Assembly: GCA_031127085.1 (NCBI GenBank)
Contig: JARIEY010000003.1
Location: forward strand, 1-57,434
DNA length: 57,434 bases
Direction: 5' to 3'
Origin: Gemmatimonadota bacterium
Lineage (GTDB): Bacteria; Gemmatimonadota; Gemmatimonadetes; Gemmatimonadales; Gemmatimonadaceae
Shown here: in pieces, positions 17,965 through 27,203 of the stretch
Layout: each line of letters starts with the position of its first letter
How positions within the stretch are numbered: position 1 is the first letter of the stretch
The notes under the pieces: model-generated
Told to the model about the DNA's origin: nothing
Seen by the model: only the letters and a program-made list of their open reading frames with translations
Database searches by the model: none
Translations under genes and position numbers: made by a program

Positions 17965-19475
17965 CAGCGGACTCCTCCAATGCGGCGAGACCCCGGCGCC
18001 ACCGATGCGGTGCTTGGCGGGCGCTTGGCGGGACCGACCGGAGCAGGGCGGGGCGATGGCACACCCCATCGCGCCAATTCGTCGTCCGTGAGCCCAAGTT
18101 GACGGCGCGCCTCGGGTGCCAGCAGCACGCCCACGACGCGCGGACGGTCGATGATGTACTTGCGGGCATAATCCTGCAGCTGGGCCGGCGCGCGGCGTGC
18201 CATCTCGTCGACGTACTTCATGTAGTACTCAAGCCCCGACACGCTCCACCAGAAACCAATGGTGTGGGCAAACGCGCTCGCCTTCTCCCGTTCGAACGCA
18301 CTGGAGACCGCGCGCTGCGCCTTGGCGGCGTTCATCTCCTCCAAGTTGAAGTACCCAGTCTTCAGCACTTCACGGAGCTCAACGTCGAGCGCCTTGAGTG
18401 CCGCGCGCAGACGCTCGGGGCTGGTTTGACCGCTCACCGTGATGGGGCCGACGTTGTTGAGCGTGTAGTAATTCACAATCACGCCCTCCCACAGCCCGCT
18501 GTCGACCAGCTTCTTCTGAAACCGAGAACCGGGAGCGTTGAGGAGATCGCTAAAGACGTCGGCAACAAAAGTCGCGTCTTCATCCTTCCGGACACTGGGA
18601 CCGTGCCACTGGATCTGCACGGTGACGGCGTTCACCGCCTCCTCGTGGACGTACCCCACGTTCTTGGTGAGCGGCGGAATCGGCGGGACGGGAGCGGCAA
18701 CAAACGGATCGGCCCCACGCGGCCAGGCGCCAAAGATGCGTTCGGCAAGCGCGAAGACCGCCGTCGGATCGACGTCGCCGGCGATGATCAGCAACGAGTT
18801 GTTGGGGTGGTAGTACAGGTCTTTGATGGCCCGCATCTTCGCGGGCGTCGTCCCGCGGATCACTTCCCGGTCGCCAATGGTGTTCTTGCGGCTGAACTCC
18901 GCGCCCCACAAGCGCCGCCCCATCTCCTGGTCGAACCGGAAGAACGGACTCGACTCCTGCTGGTCGTACTCGCCAATCACGACCTCGCGCTCCCGCGCCA
19001 ACTCATCGGCCAGGAACTTGGGTGTCAGCAGGGCCGCGGCGAGAAAATCCATACCGGCCGCCACCGAATCGGAGGAGATGGTCAGGTAGTAGTTGACCAA
19101 TTCCTCGCGTGTCGAGGCGTTGAATACGGCGCCCAGCTGCGATGCCCTGTTGATGGTCTCGTCGGGATCCGGAAACTTGGCATTCGCCTTGAAGAACATA
19201 TGCTCGTAGAGGTGCGCGAGGCCGGCGAACTCTGGCGATTGCGTGAACGCGCCGTTGCGGACGACGAGCTCCAGTGTCACCAGCGGCACCCCGTGGTTTT
19301 CGACCGCCACGACTTCCAGTCCGTTGGGCAGGACGGTGCGCCGAATGACCTTTTCGAGATCGGCGCGCTGCGCCGCGGCGGGCACCGCCACGACAAGCGC
19401 CAGCACGATCGCCACGAGCGTTGATCGGATCCCGCTGGCGGCCCGCGCGGACCGGCATATGATTCGTGATCGCAT
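17964..19475 (-). CDS. M16 family zinc peptidase, catalytic partner
   Basis: 503 residues with a signal peptide of about 36 residues (STLVAIVLALVVAVPAAAQ). The inverted zinc motif HLYEH is at 88-92 and the third ligand Glu169 (IGEYD) lies exactly 76 residues on. TREELVNYYLTI and the R/Y region of the second domain are also present. It is translated just ahead of its inactive partner. The ATG at 19475 is chosen because the signal peptide follows directly; it overlaps the start of divergent murB by 17 bases, so one of the two starts may need adjusting. Confidence 0.9.
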   Translation of the reverse strand: MRSRIICRSARAASGIRSTLVAIVLALVVAVPAAAQRADLEKVIRRTVLPNGLEVVAVENHGVPLVTLELVVRNGAFTQSPEFAGLAHLYEHMFFKANAKFPDPDETINRASQLGAVFNASTREELVNYYLTISSDSVAAGMDFLAAALLTPKFLADELAREREVVIGEYDQQESSPFFRFDQEMGRRLWGAEFSRKNTIGDREVIRGTTPAKMRAIKDLYYHPNNSLLIIAGDVDPTAVFALAERIFGAWPRGADPFVAAPVPPIPPLTKNVGYVHEEAVNAVTVQIQWHGPSVRKDEDATFVADVFSDLLNAPGSRFQKKLVDSGLWEGVIVNYYTLNNVGPITVSGQTSPERLRAALKALDVELREVLKTGYFNLEEMNAAKAQRAVSSAFEREKASAFAHTIGFWWSVSGLEYYMKYVDEMARRAPAQLQDYARKYIIDRPRVVGVLLAPEARRQLGLTDDELARWGVPSPRPAPVGPAKRPPSTASVAPGSRRIGGVR

Positions 19476-20439
19476 CACTTTTCCCGAGATAAGCCTGCCT
19501 ACTCCCGCCATCCTCGCCGACCAGTTGGCCCCCGCCCTGGGGCGCGATCAACTGCGTCTGTCGGTTCCGCTTGCTCCGTACACCACATTCCGCATTGGCG
19601 GTCCCGCCGATGTGCTGTACGATGCCACGTCAGCCGACGCCCTCGCTACTGCCGTGACGGCCGCGCGTTCGCTGGGAATCCCGTGGTTCGTCCTGGGACT
19701 GGGTGCCAACATCCTCGTCGGCGACCGCGGCTTCCGCGGCCTCGTCATACGCAACGTGTCACGGCACGTAGAGTTCCAGCCCTCGGGGGTCGTGCAGGCC
19801 GAGTCGGGAACCGTCGTCGCCGAGTTGATCGCCGCGACGGTGCGTCGTGGGCTCTCGGGACTCGAGCACTTTGTAGGCATCCCGAGCACGGTCGGCGGTG
19901 CCGTCTGGCAGAATCTGCACTTTCTCTCGCCCGCCCCCGCCCGGGAACGGACGGTGTACATCGCCGAGGTGGTGCGCACGGTGGAGCTGCTCGATCCCGC
20001 CGGCGTGCGCCGCCGCGTCGATCACGACGAAATGCGCTTCGGCTACGACGAGAGTTTGCTGCATGAGCCTGGGTACGTGGCGCTGAGCGCTACGCTCCAA
20101 CTGCAGCCGGGCGATCAGGCGGCGATGCATCGCATCATGCAGGAAAACCTGGCCTGGCGCGGGGCGCGGCACCCCTGGCTGGAGTATCACCCGAGTGCCG
20201 GCAGCATCTTCAAGAAGATTGAAGGGGTTGGCGCGGGGCGTCTGATTGACGAGTGCGGGTTGAAGGGACACCGCATTGGCGATGCGCAAATCTCGCATAT
20301 GCACGCCAACATCATGGTCAACCTTGGCGGTGCGACCGCCGGGGACGTGCGCGCGCTGATCGCACACGCGCAGTTGGCCGTCCTCGAAAAGTTCGACCAA
20401 CATCTGGAACCCGAGATCGGCTTCATCGGGGAGTTCTAA
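19459..20439 (+). CDS. murB: UDP-N-acetylenolpyruvoylglucosamine reductase
   Basis: FAD/NADPH enzyme that makes UDP-MurNAc for peptidoglycan. YTTFRIGGPADV and GLGANILVGDRGFRGLVI bind FAD. GIPSTVGGAVWQN follows. Ser249 in SAGSIFKK is the proton donor, and the C-terminus is LEPEIGFIGEF. The length (326) fits the type II form. The ATG at 19459 overlaps the divergent M16 start, and a TATGAT sequence spans it, so a start further in is possible. The gene is separate from any mur cluster here. Confidence 0.93.
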   Translation: MIRDRITFPEISLPTPAILADQLAPALGRDQLRLSVPLAPYTTFRIGGPADVLYDATSADALATAVTAARSLGIPWFVLGLGANILVGDRGFRGLVIRNVSRHVEFQPSGVVQAESGTVVAELIAATVRRGLSGLEHFVGIPSTVGGAVWQNLHFLSPAPARERTVYIAEVVRTVELLDPAGVRRRVDHDEMRFGYDESLLHEPGYVALSATLQLQPGDQAAMHRIMQENLAWRGARHPWLEYHPSAGSIFKKIEGVGAGRLIDECGLKGHRIGDAQISHMHANIMVNLGGATAGDVRALIAHAQLAVLEKFDQHLEPEIGFIGEF

Positions 20440-20510
20440 CGCGAAGCGCCGGGCGTCCCGCACCGCGTCTTTCGCGGGGCTATGCGCCGTGTTTTGCGCG
20501 GCACGCGCGC

Positions 20511-22736
20511 CTACATTTGCCCGTCCAGTGTCACGACCAGGTGCCAGGCACCGCCGTGATCAATGGGGCGCGCCAGTTGGATCCCCACGCCGCCGCCGAA
20601 CAGGCGCACGCCGCCGCTTACCGTGGCCCGAATACCGCCACTGGCCTGCGAGACCGGCCGCCACAGCGCCAGGAGCGATGGGTCGATGACGCCGAGGTGG
20701 TCTACGGCCCGACCTGCCGCCGCATTGGTGATATCGGTCCATCCCGCCTGCACCCCAATGGCCAGCGCCGGTGACGGGCTGGGCAGCCAGAGCCGGCGCG
20801 TGATGGGCAGCGGCACATTGCCCACGTTCAAACGGTACATCGCCACGCCGCGCAGCAGCGCCGCGCGATCGCCCGCAAACTCCTTGAAGCCATACCCCGG
20901 CAGCGCCTCGGAACTGCCGAGTTCAAACACCTGCTGCGGCGGAATGACACGCCCGAACACCTGACCGAAGTCGGCGCGCCCCGCCACCGTCACGCGTCCG
21001 CTGTTCCAGCGCATCGCACCGCGCATCTCCACGCGCTCGTAGTGCACGTCGCCATCGCCGCGTTCGTAGTAGAAACGCCCACCGTATCCGATGCGCATCA
21101 ACTCCCCGTTTACATCGGGGCGCCAGTCGAACGTCAACGCAGTGCGCGCATAGCGTCCTTCGAGCACCGCGCGGTTGTTCCGGAACGTATGGCGTCCAAC
21201 GAGAGAGCGCTCCATATGCACCAGCGCGTTACGGTCATCGGCCACCCCGGCGTCGACGCGCACCGCGCTGCCAAACCGCCCCGGCAACCGACGTGCTACG
21301 GAGAACATCGCGCTGCGACGGTCCACGTAGTCGTAGTCGTCAATGCCGATGAGGGCGTTCGTCGCATTGCCGGAGTCGAAGGCCACACGAAAATCGTTGG
21401 TGATATCGAGAGAGCGCCCCACACGGACGCCGTATTTCATGCGCGCGCGATGGTACTCCACGATGCCGCGACCGCGCGCCGTGCCCTCGCTCCACGCGTA
21501 TCCGGCAATGGCGCGTATCGTCAGCCCGGGCTGCTGCTCGCGAAAACGGCGCGTCACGCCGAGCCCGGTCCACACCCCTTCGATCCGATTGACGTGCACC
21601 ACGTCGTGGACGCGCTCTGGACGTATTGACGTGACGGGAGGCCCGGCGGCGCGCCAGAGGTCGGGCGCCACGTCATCGAAGTCCGTTGCCGCCACCGACG
21701 AGGAGAGTGTCCCCATCTCCTCGCGCCACCCCGCAAATCGCTTGAGCGAATCGAGCGGCGCAAACGACAGCCGGTGTTCACGAATGCGCAGCGTGTCGGC
21801 CGGTCCGGTGATGTTCACCAGACTCGCTTCGCCGTCCGGCGCGGTGATCTCGTACTGGCGGAACCGCGAGACAATGCGAAACACGGCGCGTGCATCGCCA
21901 ATGAACGGCGCAGCCGCCTGCGCCTCGAATCGCTGGTAGGACGGCAGCCAGTAGAGTTGGTCGAGCTCGCTGTTCACCAGTTCGACGAACGCGATGCCCT
22001 GAAGTCGCGATTGGCTCAGCAGGTCGAACTTTGGCTTGGGACCACCGACACGCGCAAAGTACCCCCGCATCCGTACGAGGTGCTTGCGCGTCGCGTCGAG
22101 ATCAAGCTCGCCGGTGAAAATGACCGTCTCGTCCGGAACATCGGGACGCGGCTCCACCTCGACGCGCAGAATCGGAATCTCGCGCCCGTTCATCCGCAGA
22201 ACGACCACGGTGTCCCCGCCGCGGAACCGATACACCGACTCGCGATCCTCGGCGAGCGGATGCACGGCGAAGACGGTGGCCCGGTAGGTCCGCTGCCGGC
22301 CCACGGGGGGCGGACGGCTGGTGGAGTCGCGGCCAAAGAGCAGTGCCAGGCGGTTGCCATACAGCGACGGCACCGCCCACGCGTTGCGGAAGAAGCCGAT
22401 GGAGGCGAACTGCAGGCCCAGCGACTGCAAGCGGTACCCCTTCACGCGCTGCTCAAACGCGCCGGTGCGGTTCCACGTCAGTTCGCTCGCCACCTGCTCC
22501 ACCGAGAACGACAACTCCCCCTTGTCCGGACGCTGGCTGCCGATGGAAATCTCGCTCTCGACCTGCGCGCGATACGTCCCGAGGCCCGGTGGAACGCGCC
22601 GGTTGAACCGCGCGGCATCGGTGATAATGGTCTTGAGCCGCGCGGACTCATACGTCGCCGTATCGGTACGCGAGGCCGCGGCAGGGGTTTGCCCCTGCAA
22701 TGCCTGCGCCGCAAAGAGGACGAGCGCCGCAATCAT
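20511..22736 (-). CDS. Outer-membrane beta-barrel protein with large N-terminal domain
   Basis: 741 residues, beginning with a short signal peptide (MIAALVLFAAQALQGQ). The first 400 residues are a mixed beta domain without motifs I can name. The rest alternates short aromatic-rich strands and ends with a bacterial-surface-antigen style module: LGSSEALPGYGFKEFAGDRA resembles the LRGY segment of Omp85 barrels, and the last strand is WHLVVTLDGQM. It is probably an outer-membrane protein related to DUF5686/Omp85-like barrels. The ATG at 22736 lies 28 bp after the exonuclease stop, so the two may be co-transcribed. Confidence 0.7.
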   Translation of the reverse strand: MIAALVLFAAQALQGQTPAAASRTDTATYESARLKTIITDAARFNRRVPPGLGTYRAQVESEISIGSQRPDKGELSFSVEQVASELTWNRTGAFEQRVKGYRLQSLGLQFASIGFFRNAWAVPSLYGNRLALLFGRDSTSRPPPVGRQRTYRATVFAVHPLAEDRESVYRFRGGDTVVVLRMNGREIPILRVEVEPRPDVPDETVIFTGELDLDATRKHLVRMRGYFARVGGPKPKFDLLSQSRLQGIAFVELVNSELDQLYWLPSYQRFEAQAAAPFIGDARAVFRIVSRFRQYEITAPDGEASLVNITGPADTLRIREHRLSFAPLDSLKRFAGWREEMGTLSSSVAATDFDDVAPDLWRAAGPPVTSIRPERVHDVVHVNRIEGVWTGLGVTRRFREQQPGLTIRAIAGYAWSEGTARGRGIVEYHRARMKYGVRVGRSLDITNDFRVAFDSGNATNALIGIDDYDYVDRRSAMFSVARRLPGRFGSAVRVDAGVADDRNALVHMERSLVGRHTFRNNRAVLEGRYARTALTFDWRPDVNGELMRIGYGGRFYYERGDGDVHYERVEMRGAMRWNSGRVTVAGRADFGQVFGRVIPPQQVFELGSSEALPGYGFKEFAGDRAALLRGVAMYRLNVGNVPLPITRRLWLPSPSPALAIGVQAGWTDITNAAAGRAVDHLGVIDPSLLALWRPVSQASGGIRATVSGGVRLFGGGVGIQLARPIDHGGAWHLVVTLDGQM

Positions 22737-22764
22737 CGAGAGACGCGTCTCACGCGGGCGACGG

Positions 22765-23664
22765 TCAGCGGACCGCCGAGTAGCGCGCGCGGGCCGAAAG
22801 CTTCTTCGACTCGGGTGCGCCCTTGCCCTTGTAGATGGTCTCGCGCAGCCAGGCGAGTTCGCCGTCAACGAGCTCTTCGGCAATCTCCTTCTGCCACGCT
22901 TTGGCCCGGTCGTTCGCGCCGTTGTCCCACTGATAGTTGCGCGCCTTCAGCAACTCCTTGGTATCGAACGGCGCGTTGACCGCACGCATCAGCACCGTGG
23001 GGCGGCGACTGGTTTCGAGCAGATGGCGCATCGGGAGCGAGCCGTCGTCGGCGAACGGCGTTGCCAGCACGTGAATGGCGGCCAAACAGTCATCTTCCGC
23101 GCGGTGCGCGCGGAAGTAGAGGCCCGCGTGCTCCATCAGGAGCCACCCCAGTTTGACCGACCCCAGGCCGTGGGCCTCCCACGGGACGTCGTTGATGGAG
23201 CACGCCCAGTGCATATCGGCGAAGACGGGGAACCTGGCCTCGAGAAAGGGACGGTCGAACCGGGCGTTGTGCGCGAGCACCAGTTGCGCGCGCCCTACGA
23301 GGGTGCGCACGGCCGCGTCGTCGATGCGCTGACCGGCCACCATGTCATCGGTGATATGCGTGAGCCGCACGATCTCCTGCGGGATCGGAACTCCGGGGTC
23401 TTCGAGCGCGACGAACGGCGCGTCGACGTGCACAATGCGTCCGCTCCGCATGCCGAATGTGAACGGCACCCCGGCGAACTCGATGATGCGGTCTGTCGTC
23501 CAGTGCTTGCCGGTGGTCTCGACATCGACAAAGAGCCCGGTGCGCGTCTCTTCGCCGTCCTCGAGCGTGCCATAGGACGACTGCGGCTTGAACCGTCGCA
23601 GCACCTTGAACTCGCCGGTTTCGTCGAGTTGGTGGGCCAGCGCTTCATAATCGGGTCGGCTCAT
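22765..23664 (-). CDS. DEDDh 3'-5' exonuclease (DnaQ-like)
   Basis: 299 residues. Exo I is FVDVETTG (Asp and Glu ligands), Exo II is LAHNARFDRPFL and Exo III is HRAEDDCLA (His then Asp), the full DEDDh set in the order and spacing of the DnaQ family. The C-terminal 100 residues contain conserved tryptophans and charged stretches (YQWDNGANDRAKAW) typical of stand-alone proofreading-like exonucleases. No helicase, BRCT or polymerase domain. The likely role is 3' end trimming in DNA repair, though RNA substrates are possible. Confidence 0.88.
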   Translation of the reverse strand: MSRPDYEALAHQLDETGEFKVLRRFKPQSSYGTLEDGEETRTGLFVDVETTGKHWTTDRIIEFAGVPFTFGMRSGRIVHVDAPFVALEDPGVPIPQEIVRLTHITDDMVAGQRIDDAAVRTLVGRAQLVLAHNARFDRPFLEARFPVFADMHWACSINDVPWEAHGLGSVKLGWLLMEHAGLYFRAHRAEDDCLAAIHVLATPFADDGSLPMRHLLETSRRPTVLMRAVNAPFDTKELLKARNYQWDNGANDRAKAWQKEIAEELVDGELAWLRETIYKGKGAPESKKLSARARYSAVR

Positions 23665-23695
23665 CGTGGCATCGGCAGAAGGACAACGCGGCGCA

Positions 23696-24976
23696 CTAGA
23701 ACGGCCGCTCGAGGCTGGCGCTCTGTGGCGTGAACAGCTCGGCGCCGTCATCGAGAATATGGAGATCGTCCTCGAGGCGTACGCCAAACTCTCCCGGAAT
23801 GTAGATCCCGGGCTCGTCGCTGAAGGTCATATGCGGCTGCAGGGGAAGCAGGTTTCCCTTCACGAGATACGGCCACTCGTGCCCGTCCATGCCCATACCG
23901 TGCCCGACGCGATGACTGAAGTACTTGTACCCGGGCCCGTAACCGGCATCGACCACGACCTTTCGCGCCGCCGCGTCAACGTCGCCGCACGGCAGTCCGG
24001 GACGCGCGATCTTGAGCGCTGCCGTCTGCGCGCGATGCACGATCTCAAAGACATCCTTCATTTTCTGCGTGGGCTTTCCAAGCACGAACGTCCGGCTGAT
24101 GTCGGAGCTGTACCCTTCCACGCGACAGCCGCCGTCGATCAGCAAGATCGATCCCTCGCGCACGACCTGCGGCGTCGCCGACCCGTGGGGAAGCGCCGAG
24201 TACTGCCCCACCTGCACACCGGCACCGCCGTCAAAACCAAGCCGCGCGTGCGCCCGGCTGACCAGCGCGGCAAAGTCGCCTTGCGTCATCCCCTCCTTGA
24301 GGGACTTCCACGCCGCTTCGTACGCCGCCAGCGTCACGTGCGCCGCCAGCCGCATCAGTTGGATCTCGTGCGCATCCTTCACCATGCGGCACCCCGCCGA
24401 AACCGGCGTGGCGCTGGCCAGCGTCATCTGCGGCAGCGCGTGAGCCGCGCCGTCGCTGAACTGCCACCGCACGGTCTCCTCAACACCCAGGACGCCCGTG
24501 GCGATGCCGCGATCGCGGAGTCCGCGCGCCACCAGCGCATACGGCGATTCGTCTTCTTCCCACGCCAGCACTTCAGTGCCGGCGCCGAGTGGCCCCAGGC
24601 GTGCCTGTTCGAGAGCCCGCTCCTCTTCGAACTTCGGCGTGACGAGAAATGCATTGCCCTTCACGGGGATGATCACCGCCAGCAACCGCTCGCTGATGCC
24701 CCACCGCATCCCTGTGAAGTAGTCCATCGAGGTGCCGCCTGTGAGCATCATGGCGTCGAGCGCGTTCGCGCGCATCAGTGAGCGCGCACGCTCGAGCCGT
24801 CCCCGTCGCTCGGCCACCGTGATCGGCGAAGCCTCGTGCCGCCGCGATTTGAGCGCGGCGATGGCCGGCGGGTCGTCGGCTGGTGACGGCACCATCGCGC
24901 CACTTCGCGACGGCATCAGGGCAGTAGTCGCTGCGGCGGTGGCGGACAGCCCCAGAAAGTCGCGGCGGGAAGTCAA
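23696..24976 (-). CDS. Tat-exported M24 family (Xaa-Pro type) metallopeptidase
   Basis: 426 residues from a TTG start, which puts the twin-arginine signal SRRDFLGLSATAAATTA at the very N-terminus; GGAG lies six to seven bases upstream. The M24 metal ligands are visible: two Asp in LLIDGGCRVEGYSSDISR, His in VGHGMGMDGHE, Glu in FSDEPGIYI and Glu in VRLEDDLHI. The N-terminal creatinase-like domain is present. It probably cleaves Xaa-Pro dipeptides outside the cytoplasm. A frame extension upstream to 25177 lacks signal features and enters the promoter region, so I rejected it. Confidence 0.88.
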   Translation of the reverse strand: MTSRRDFLGLSATAAATTALMPSRSGAMVPSPADDPPAIAALKSRRHEASPITVAERRGRLERARSLMRANALDAMMLTGGTSMDYFTGMRWGISERLLAVIIPVKGNAFLVTPKFEEERALEQARLGPLGAGTEVLAWEEDESPYALVARGLRDRGIATGVLGVEETVRWQFSDGAAHALPQMTLASATPVSAGCRMVKDAHEIQLMRLAAHVTLAAYEAAWKSLKEGMTQGDFAALVSRAHARLGFDGGAGVQVGQYSALPHGSATPQVVREGSILLIDGGCRVEGYSSDISRTFVLGKPTQKMKDVFEIVHRAQTAALKIARPGLPCGDVDAAARKVVVDAGYGPGYKYFSHRVGHGMGMDGHEWPYLVKGNLLPLQPHMTFSDEPGIYIPGEFGVRLEDDLHILDDGAELFTPQSASLERPF

Positions 24977-25195
24977 AACGGGCTCCGGTGCGAAGGGATT
25001 CCGAAGAATCTCTCCTTTCGCGCCGCATCGCGGAAGACGCCAGCCAACCGTGCACAACCACGTATGCGCAACAGGGCAACGCTGCCGCGTTTTCGCACAC
25101 AGAATTGCCTCACATGCTGTAGGTTGGGCGCCTATTTCTTTTTTCTCTGGCGCATCCCATGGTGATGGTGCGCTCACTACGGGGAGGTGATTCCG

Positions 25196-25687
25196 ATGCC
25201 GTCAGTGCGCAGGAGACCAGGCAGAGCAACACGGTCTTCTACGACGCCCAGATCGACGACGCATCCGAGTTCCGATTCCGATCGACAACGACTCATCACG
25301 CGAGTGCTGACTGGCCTCGCACCCTATGTGCCGGAGGGCACACTCTCCGTCGAAGAATCGGGATTGATTGTGGTTGCTGTGGATGGCGTCCCCCTGGGCA
25401 TTCAGGTGGAGGAAGCACCGCCGGTTGTACGGGTTCTGGGTACTGTGGTCTCTGATGTGCCGTTCAGCGAGGATCTCTGCGCGTGGCTCAACGAAGTCAA
25501 CGCGAACCGTCTACGCATCGGTTATGCGTATTGGAGGGATAACGAGATCCGGTACGCCATCGAACAGATCGCTGCTCCGTTCCTTCTGGAGCACCTGCTC
25601 GATGCCCTCGCGGCAGCATCAGGCATGGTACCCGCGTTGACCCGAGAAGCTGCTCTCTGGTTTCCTGAGCCGGTCGTAGTTGGGTAA
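25196..25687 (+). CDS. YbjN/CesT-like chaperone-fold protein
   Basis: 163 residues. After a Ser/Thr/Arg-rich, probably disordered start of about 35 residues comes an alpha-beta domain (VEESGLIVVAVDGVPLGIQVE, then CAWLNEVNANRLRIGYAYW and YAIEQIAAPFLLEHLLDAL). It resembles the YbjN or type III chaperone-like fold found in many bacteria as a small regulator or peptide binder. The ATG is preceded by GGGGAGGTGA, an almost full anti-Shine-Dalgarno match, so strong translation is expected. Specific function unknown. Confidence 0.65.
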   Translation: MPSVRRRPGRATRSSTTPRSTTHPSSDSDRQRLITRVLTGLAPYVPEGTLSVEESGLIVVAVDGVPLGIQVEEAPPVVRVLGTVVSDVPFSEDLCAWLNEVNANRLRIGYAYWRDNEIRYAIEQIAAPFLLEHLLDALAAASGMVPALTREAALWFPEPVVVG

Positions 25688-25711
25688 GACAACGGACACG
25701 TAGTGATGCGT

Positions 25712-25744
25712 ACGGGGTGCCGGCTTGATCAACCGGCACCCCGT
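25712..25744. terminator. Bidirectional hairpin terminator
   Basis: A perfect 12-bp stem (25712-25723 with 25733-25744) encloses a 9-base loop that is itself partly self-complementary (TTGATCAA). It sits 25 bp after the YbjN-like gene and 57 bp from the convergent phosphodiesterase stop. Only two T residues follow on the plus strand. Confidence 0.75.
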
Positions 25745-25800
25745 TAGTCTATCCATCCCGCCCGTGTGCGCAGCGTGCAATGCCCATCAGGCACCGCGGA

Positions 25801-27054
25801 TCAGCGTGATGAACGCAGCAGCGCGCGCGTGGAGTCCGGGGACCCGTCGTTGGGAGCAGGGGTCACGCCAAGGATCCCGGCCAGCAGGCCGTACACGTGC
25901 ACGTTTTGGAACGGGGGAACCACCATGCCCTGACGAAACGCGGGGCCAGAAGCCACGAACAACGCCCCCATCGACGGCAGCAGATTGTCGAACCCGTGCG
26001 TGCCACCCGCGGGCAGCCCGGCGCGCGCCGCGGCGCGCGTCGTCATCGTCCATCCTTCGTCGGCGATGGTCACCAGCGGCGTGATGCGCGGGTTGTTGTT
26101 GAAGTGCAGGCGAGCCGGCACCTCGCCCTTGCGGTACACCTGCATATGCGGATGCGCGCCCTTGAGCTTGGCGTACGCCTCCGCCACATAGTCCGCCGTG
26201 GGTGCGAGCGCGCCAACCGGCGACAGATCCACGATCTGCACACGCGACAGATCGATATAGTCGTCATAGTAGATCACGCGATCCGCCGAGATGGGCGTCA
26301 TCCCGTGATCGGAGACGACGACCAGATTGACGTGGTCCGTCAGGCCGCGCGCCGCGAGACCGTCGATGAGCGCGCCAACCATCGCATCCACCTTCGCGAT
26401 GGCGCTGTCGATGGATGCTGCGGCCGGGCCGTACCGATGGCCGGCATCATCGACGTCACTGAAGTAGGTCGAGACAAAGTCAGGACCGGTCCCGGCCGGC
26501 ATGGCCAGCCAGTCGAGCACCGTCTCCACTCGCGTCGTATTTGGCACGCGCCCGTCATAGACGCGATACCACGTCGGCAGGTGTCCGCCAATCCTGATGT
26601 CGGAGCCCACCCAGAAGAACGACGCCGCCTTCTTCCCTTGTCGTTCCACCGTCGTCCAGAGCGGTTCGCCACCCCACCAACGCGGGTCGTGCGTCACCGC
26701 CGTATCGATCAGCGTGAACCGTCGGCCAATCGACGCATCGTACATCGCGTTCGCGATGATGCCGTGATGCTCGGGGTAGAGCCCCGTGACGATCGTGTAG
26801 TGATTGGGAAAGGTCTTCGACGGAAAGGCGGGCACCATACGTTCGGCGCGAACACCGCCGGCTGCGAGCGCACGCAGCCGACGTGCCACCGGCCGTTCGA
26901 TGTAGTCCGCCCGAAAGCCGTCGAGCGAGACAAGCAACACCTTGTGTGCCGGCGACGAGGGACTGGCACCGCGCGACGCGACTGGCGTCGATGCAAACGG
27001 CGCGCGCGTACAGGCCGCCATCAGGACAACTGCAACTATGGAAAGCAACCGCAT
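25801..27054 (-). CDS. Type I phosphodiesterase/nucleotide pyrophosphatase lipoprotein (alkaline phosphatase superfamily)
   Basis: 417 residues with lipobox LMAAC, so probably a periplasmic or surface lipoprotein. The superfamily metal sites are present: LLVSLDGFRADYI, nucleophile Thr in PSKTFPNHYTIVTGLYP, DVDDAGHRYGP and VVSDHGMTPI, followed by a late THGFDNLLPSM. These match the nucleotide pyrophosphatase/phosphodiesterase (NPP) family that splits nucleotide or lipid phosphodiesters. The ATG at 27054 starts directly at the lipoprotein signal. A single gene. Confidence 0.92.
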   Translation of the reverse strand: MRLLSIVAVVLMAACTRAPFASTPVASRGASPSSPAHKVLLVSLDGFRADYIERPVARRLRALAAGGVRAERMVPAFPSKTFPNHYTIVTGLYPEHHGIIANAMYDASIGRRFTLIDTAVTHDPRWWGGEPLWTTVERQGKKAASFFWVGSDIRIGGHLPTWYRVYDGRVPNTTRVETVLDWLAMPAGTGPDFVSTYFSDVDDAGHRYGPAAASIDSAIAKVDAMVGALIDGLAARGLTDHVNLVVVSDHGMTPISADRVIYYDDYIDLSRVQIVDLSPVGALAPTADYVAEAYAKLKGAHPHMQVYRKGEVPARLHFNNNPRITPLVTIADEGWTMTTRAAARAGLPAGGTHGFDNLLPSMGALFVASGPAFRQGMVVPPFQNVHVYGLLAGILGVTPAPNDGSPDSTRALLRSSR

Positions 27055-27191
27055 GATCGGGTGACAGCTCACGGTAAATGAATCGCCGGGGAGACGGGTC
27101 ACGAAAGCTATGCGGTCTCTGGGTCAGGTGATACCGTCGTGCGCCCTCGAGTTCTGCCGACGCCCTGTGGCCGCAACGCCCAGAGGAACGC

Positions 27192-27197
27192 TAGGTT
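27192..27197 (+). promoter_or_regulatory. Candidate -10 box of a leaderless tag transcript
   Basis: TAGGTT ends six bases before the tag ATG, and no Shine-Dalgarno is present. The same hexamer at the same distance precedes the kinase gene at 55995. The matching -35 region is weak, so this is tentative. Confidence 0.4.
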
Positions 27198-27203
27198 GTT
27201 CCC

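Noticed and set aside
17949-19424. 491-codon open frame antisense to the M16 pair
   Set aside because: The minus strand carries a clear zinc peptidase with an exact HXXEH-X76-E pattern, and the plus-strand product is His/Arg-rich noise.
20511-22979. Long plus-strand open frame around 21774-22979 opposite the barrel gene
   Set aside because: The strand-pattern barrel protein on the minus strand is convincing and the opposite frame is low complexity.
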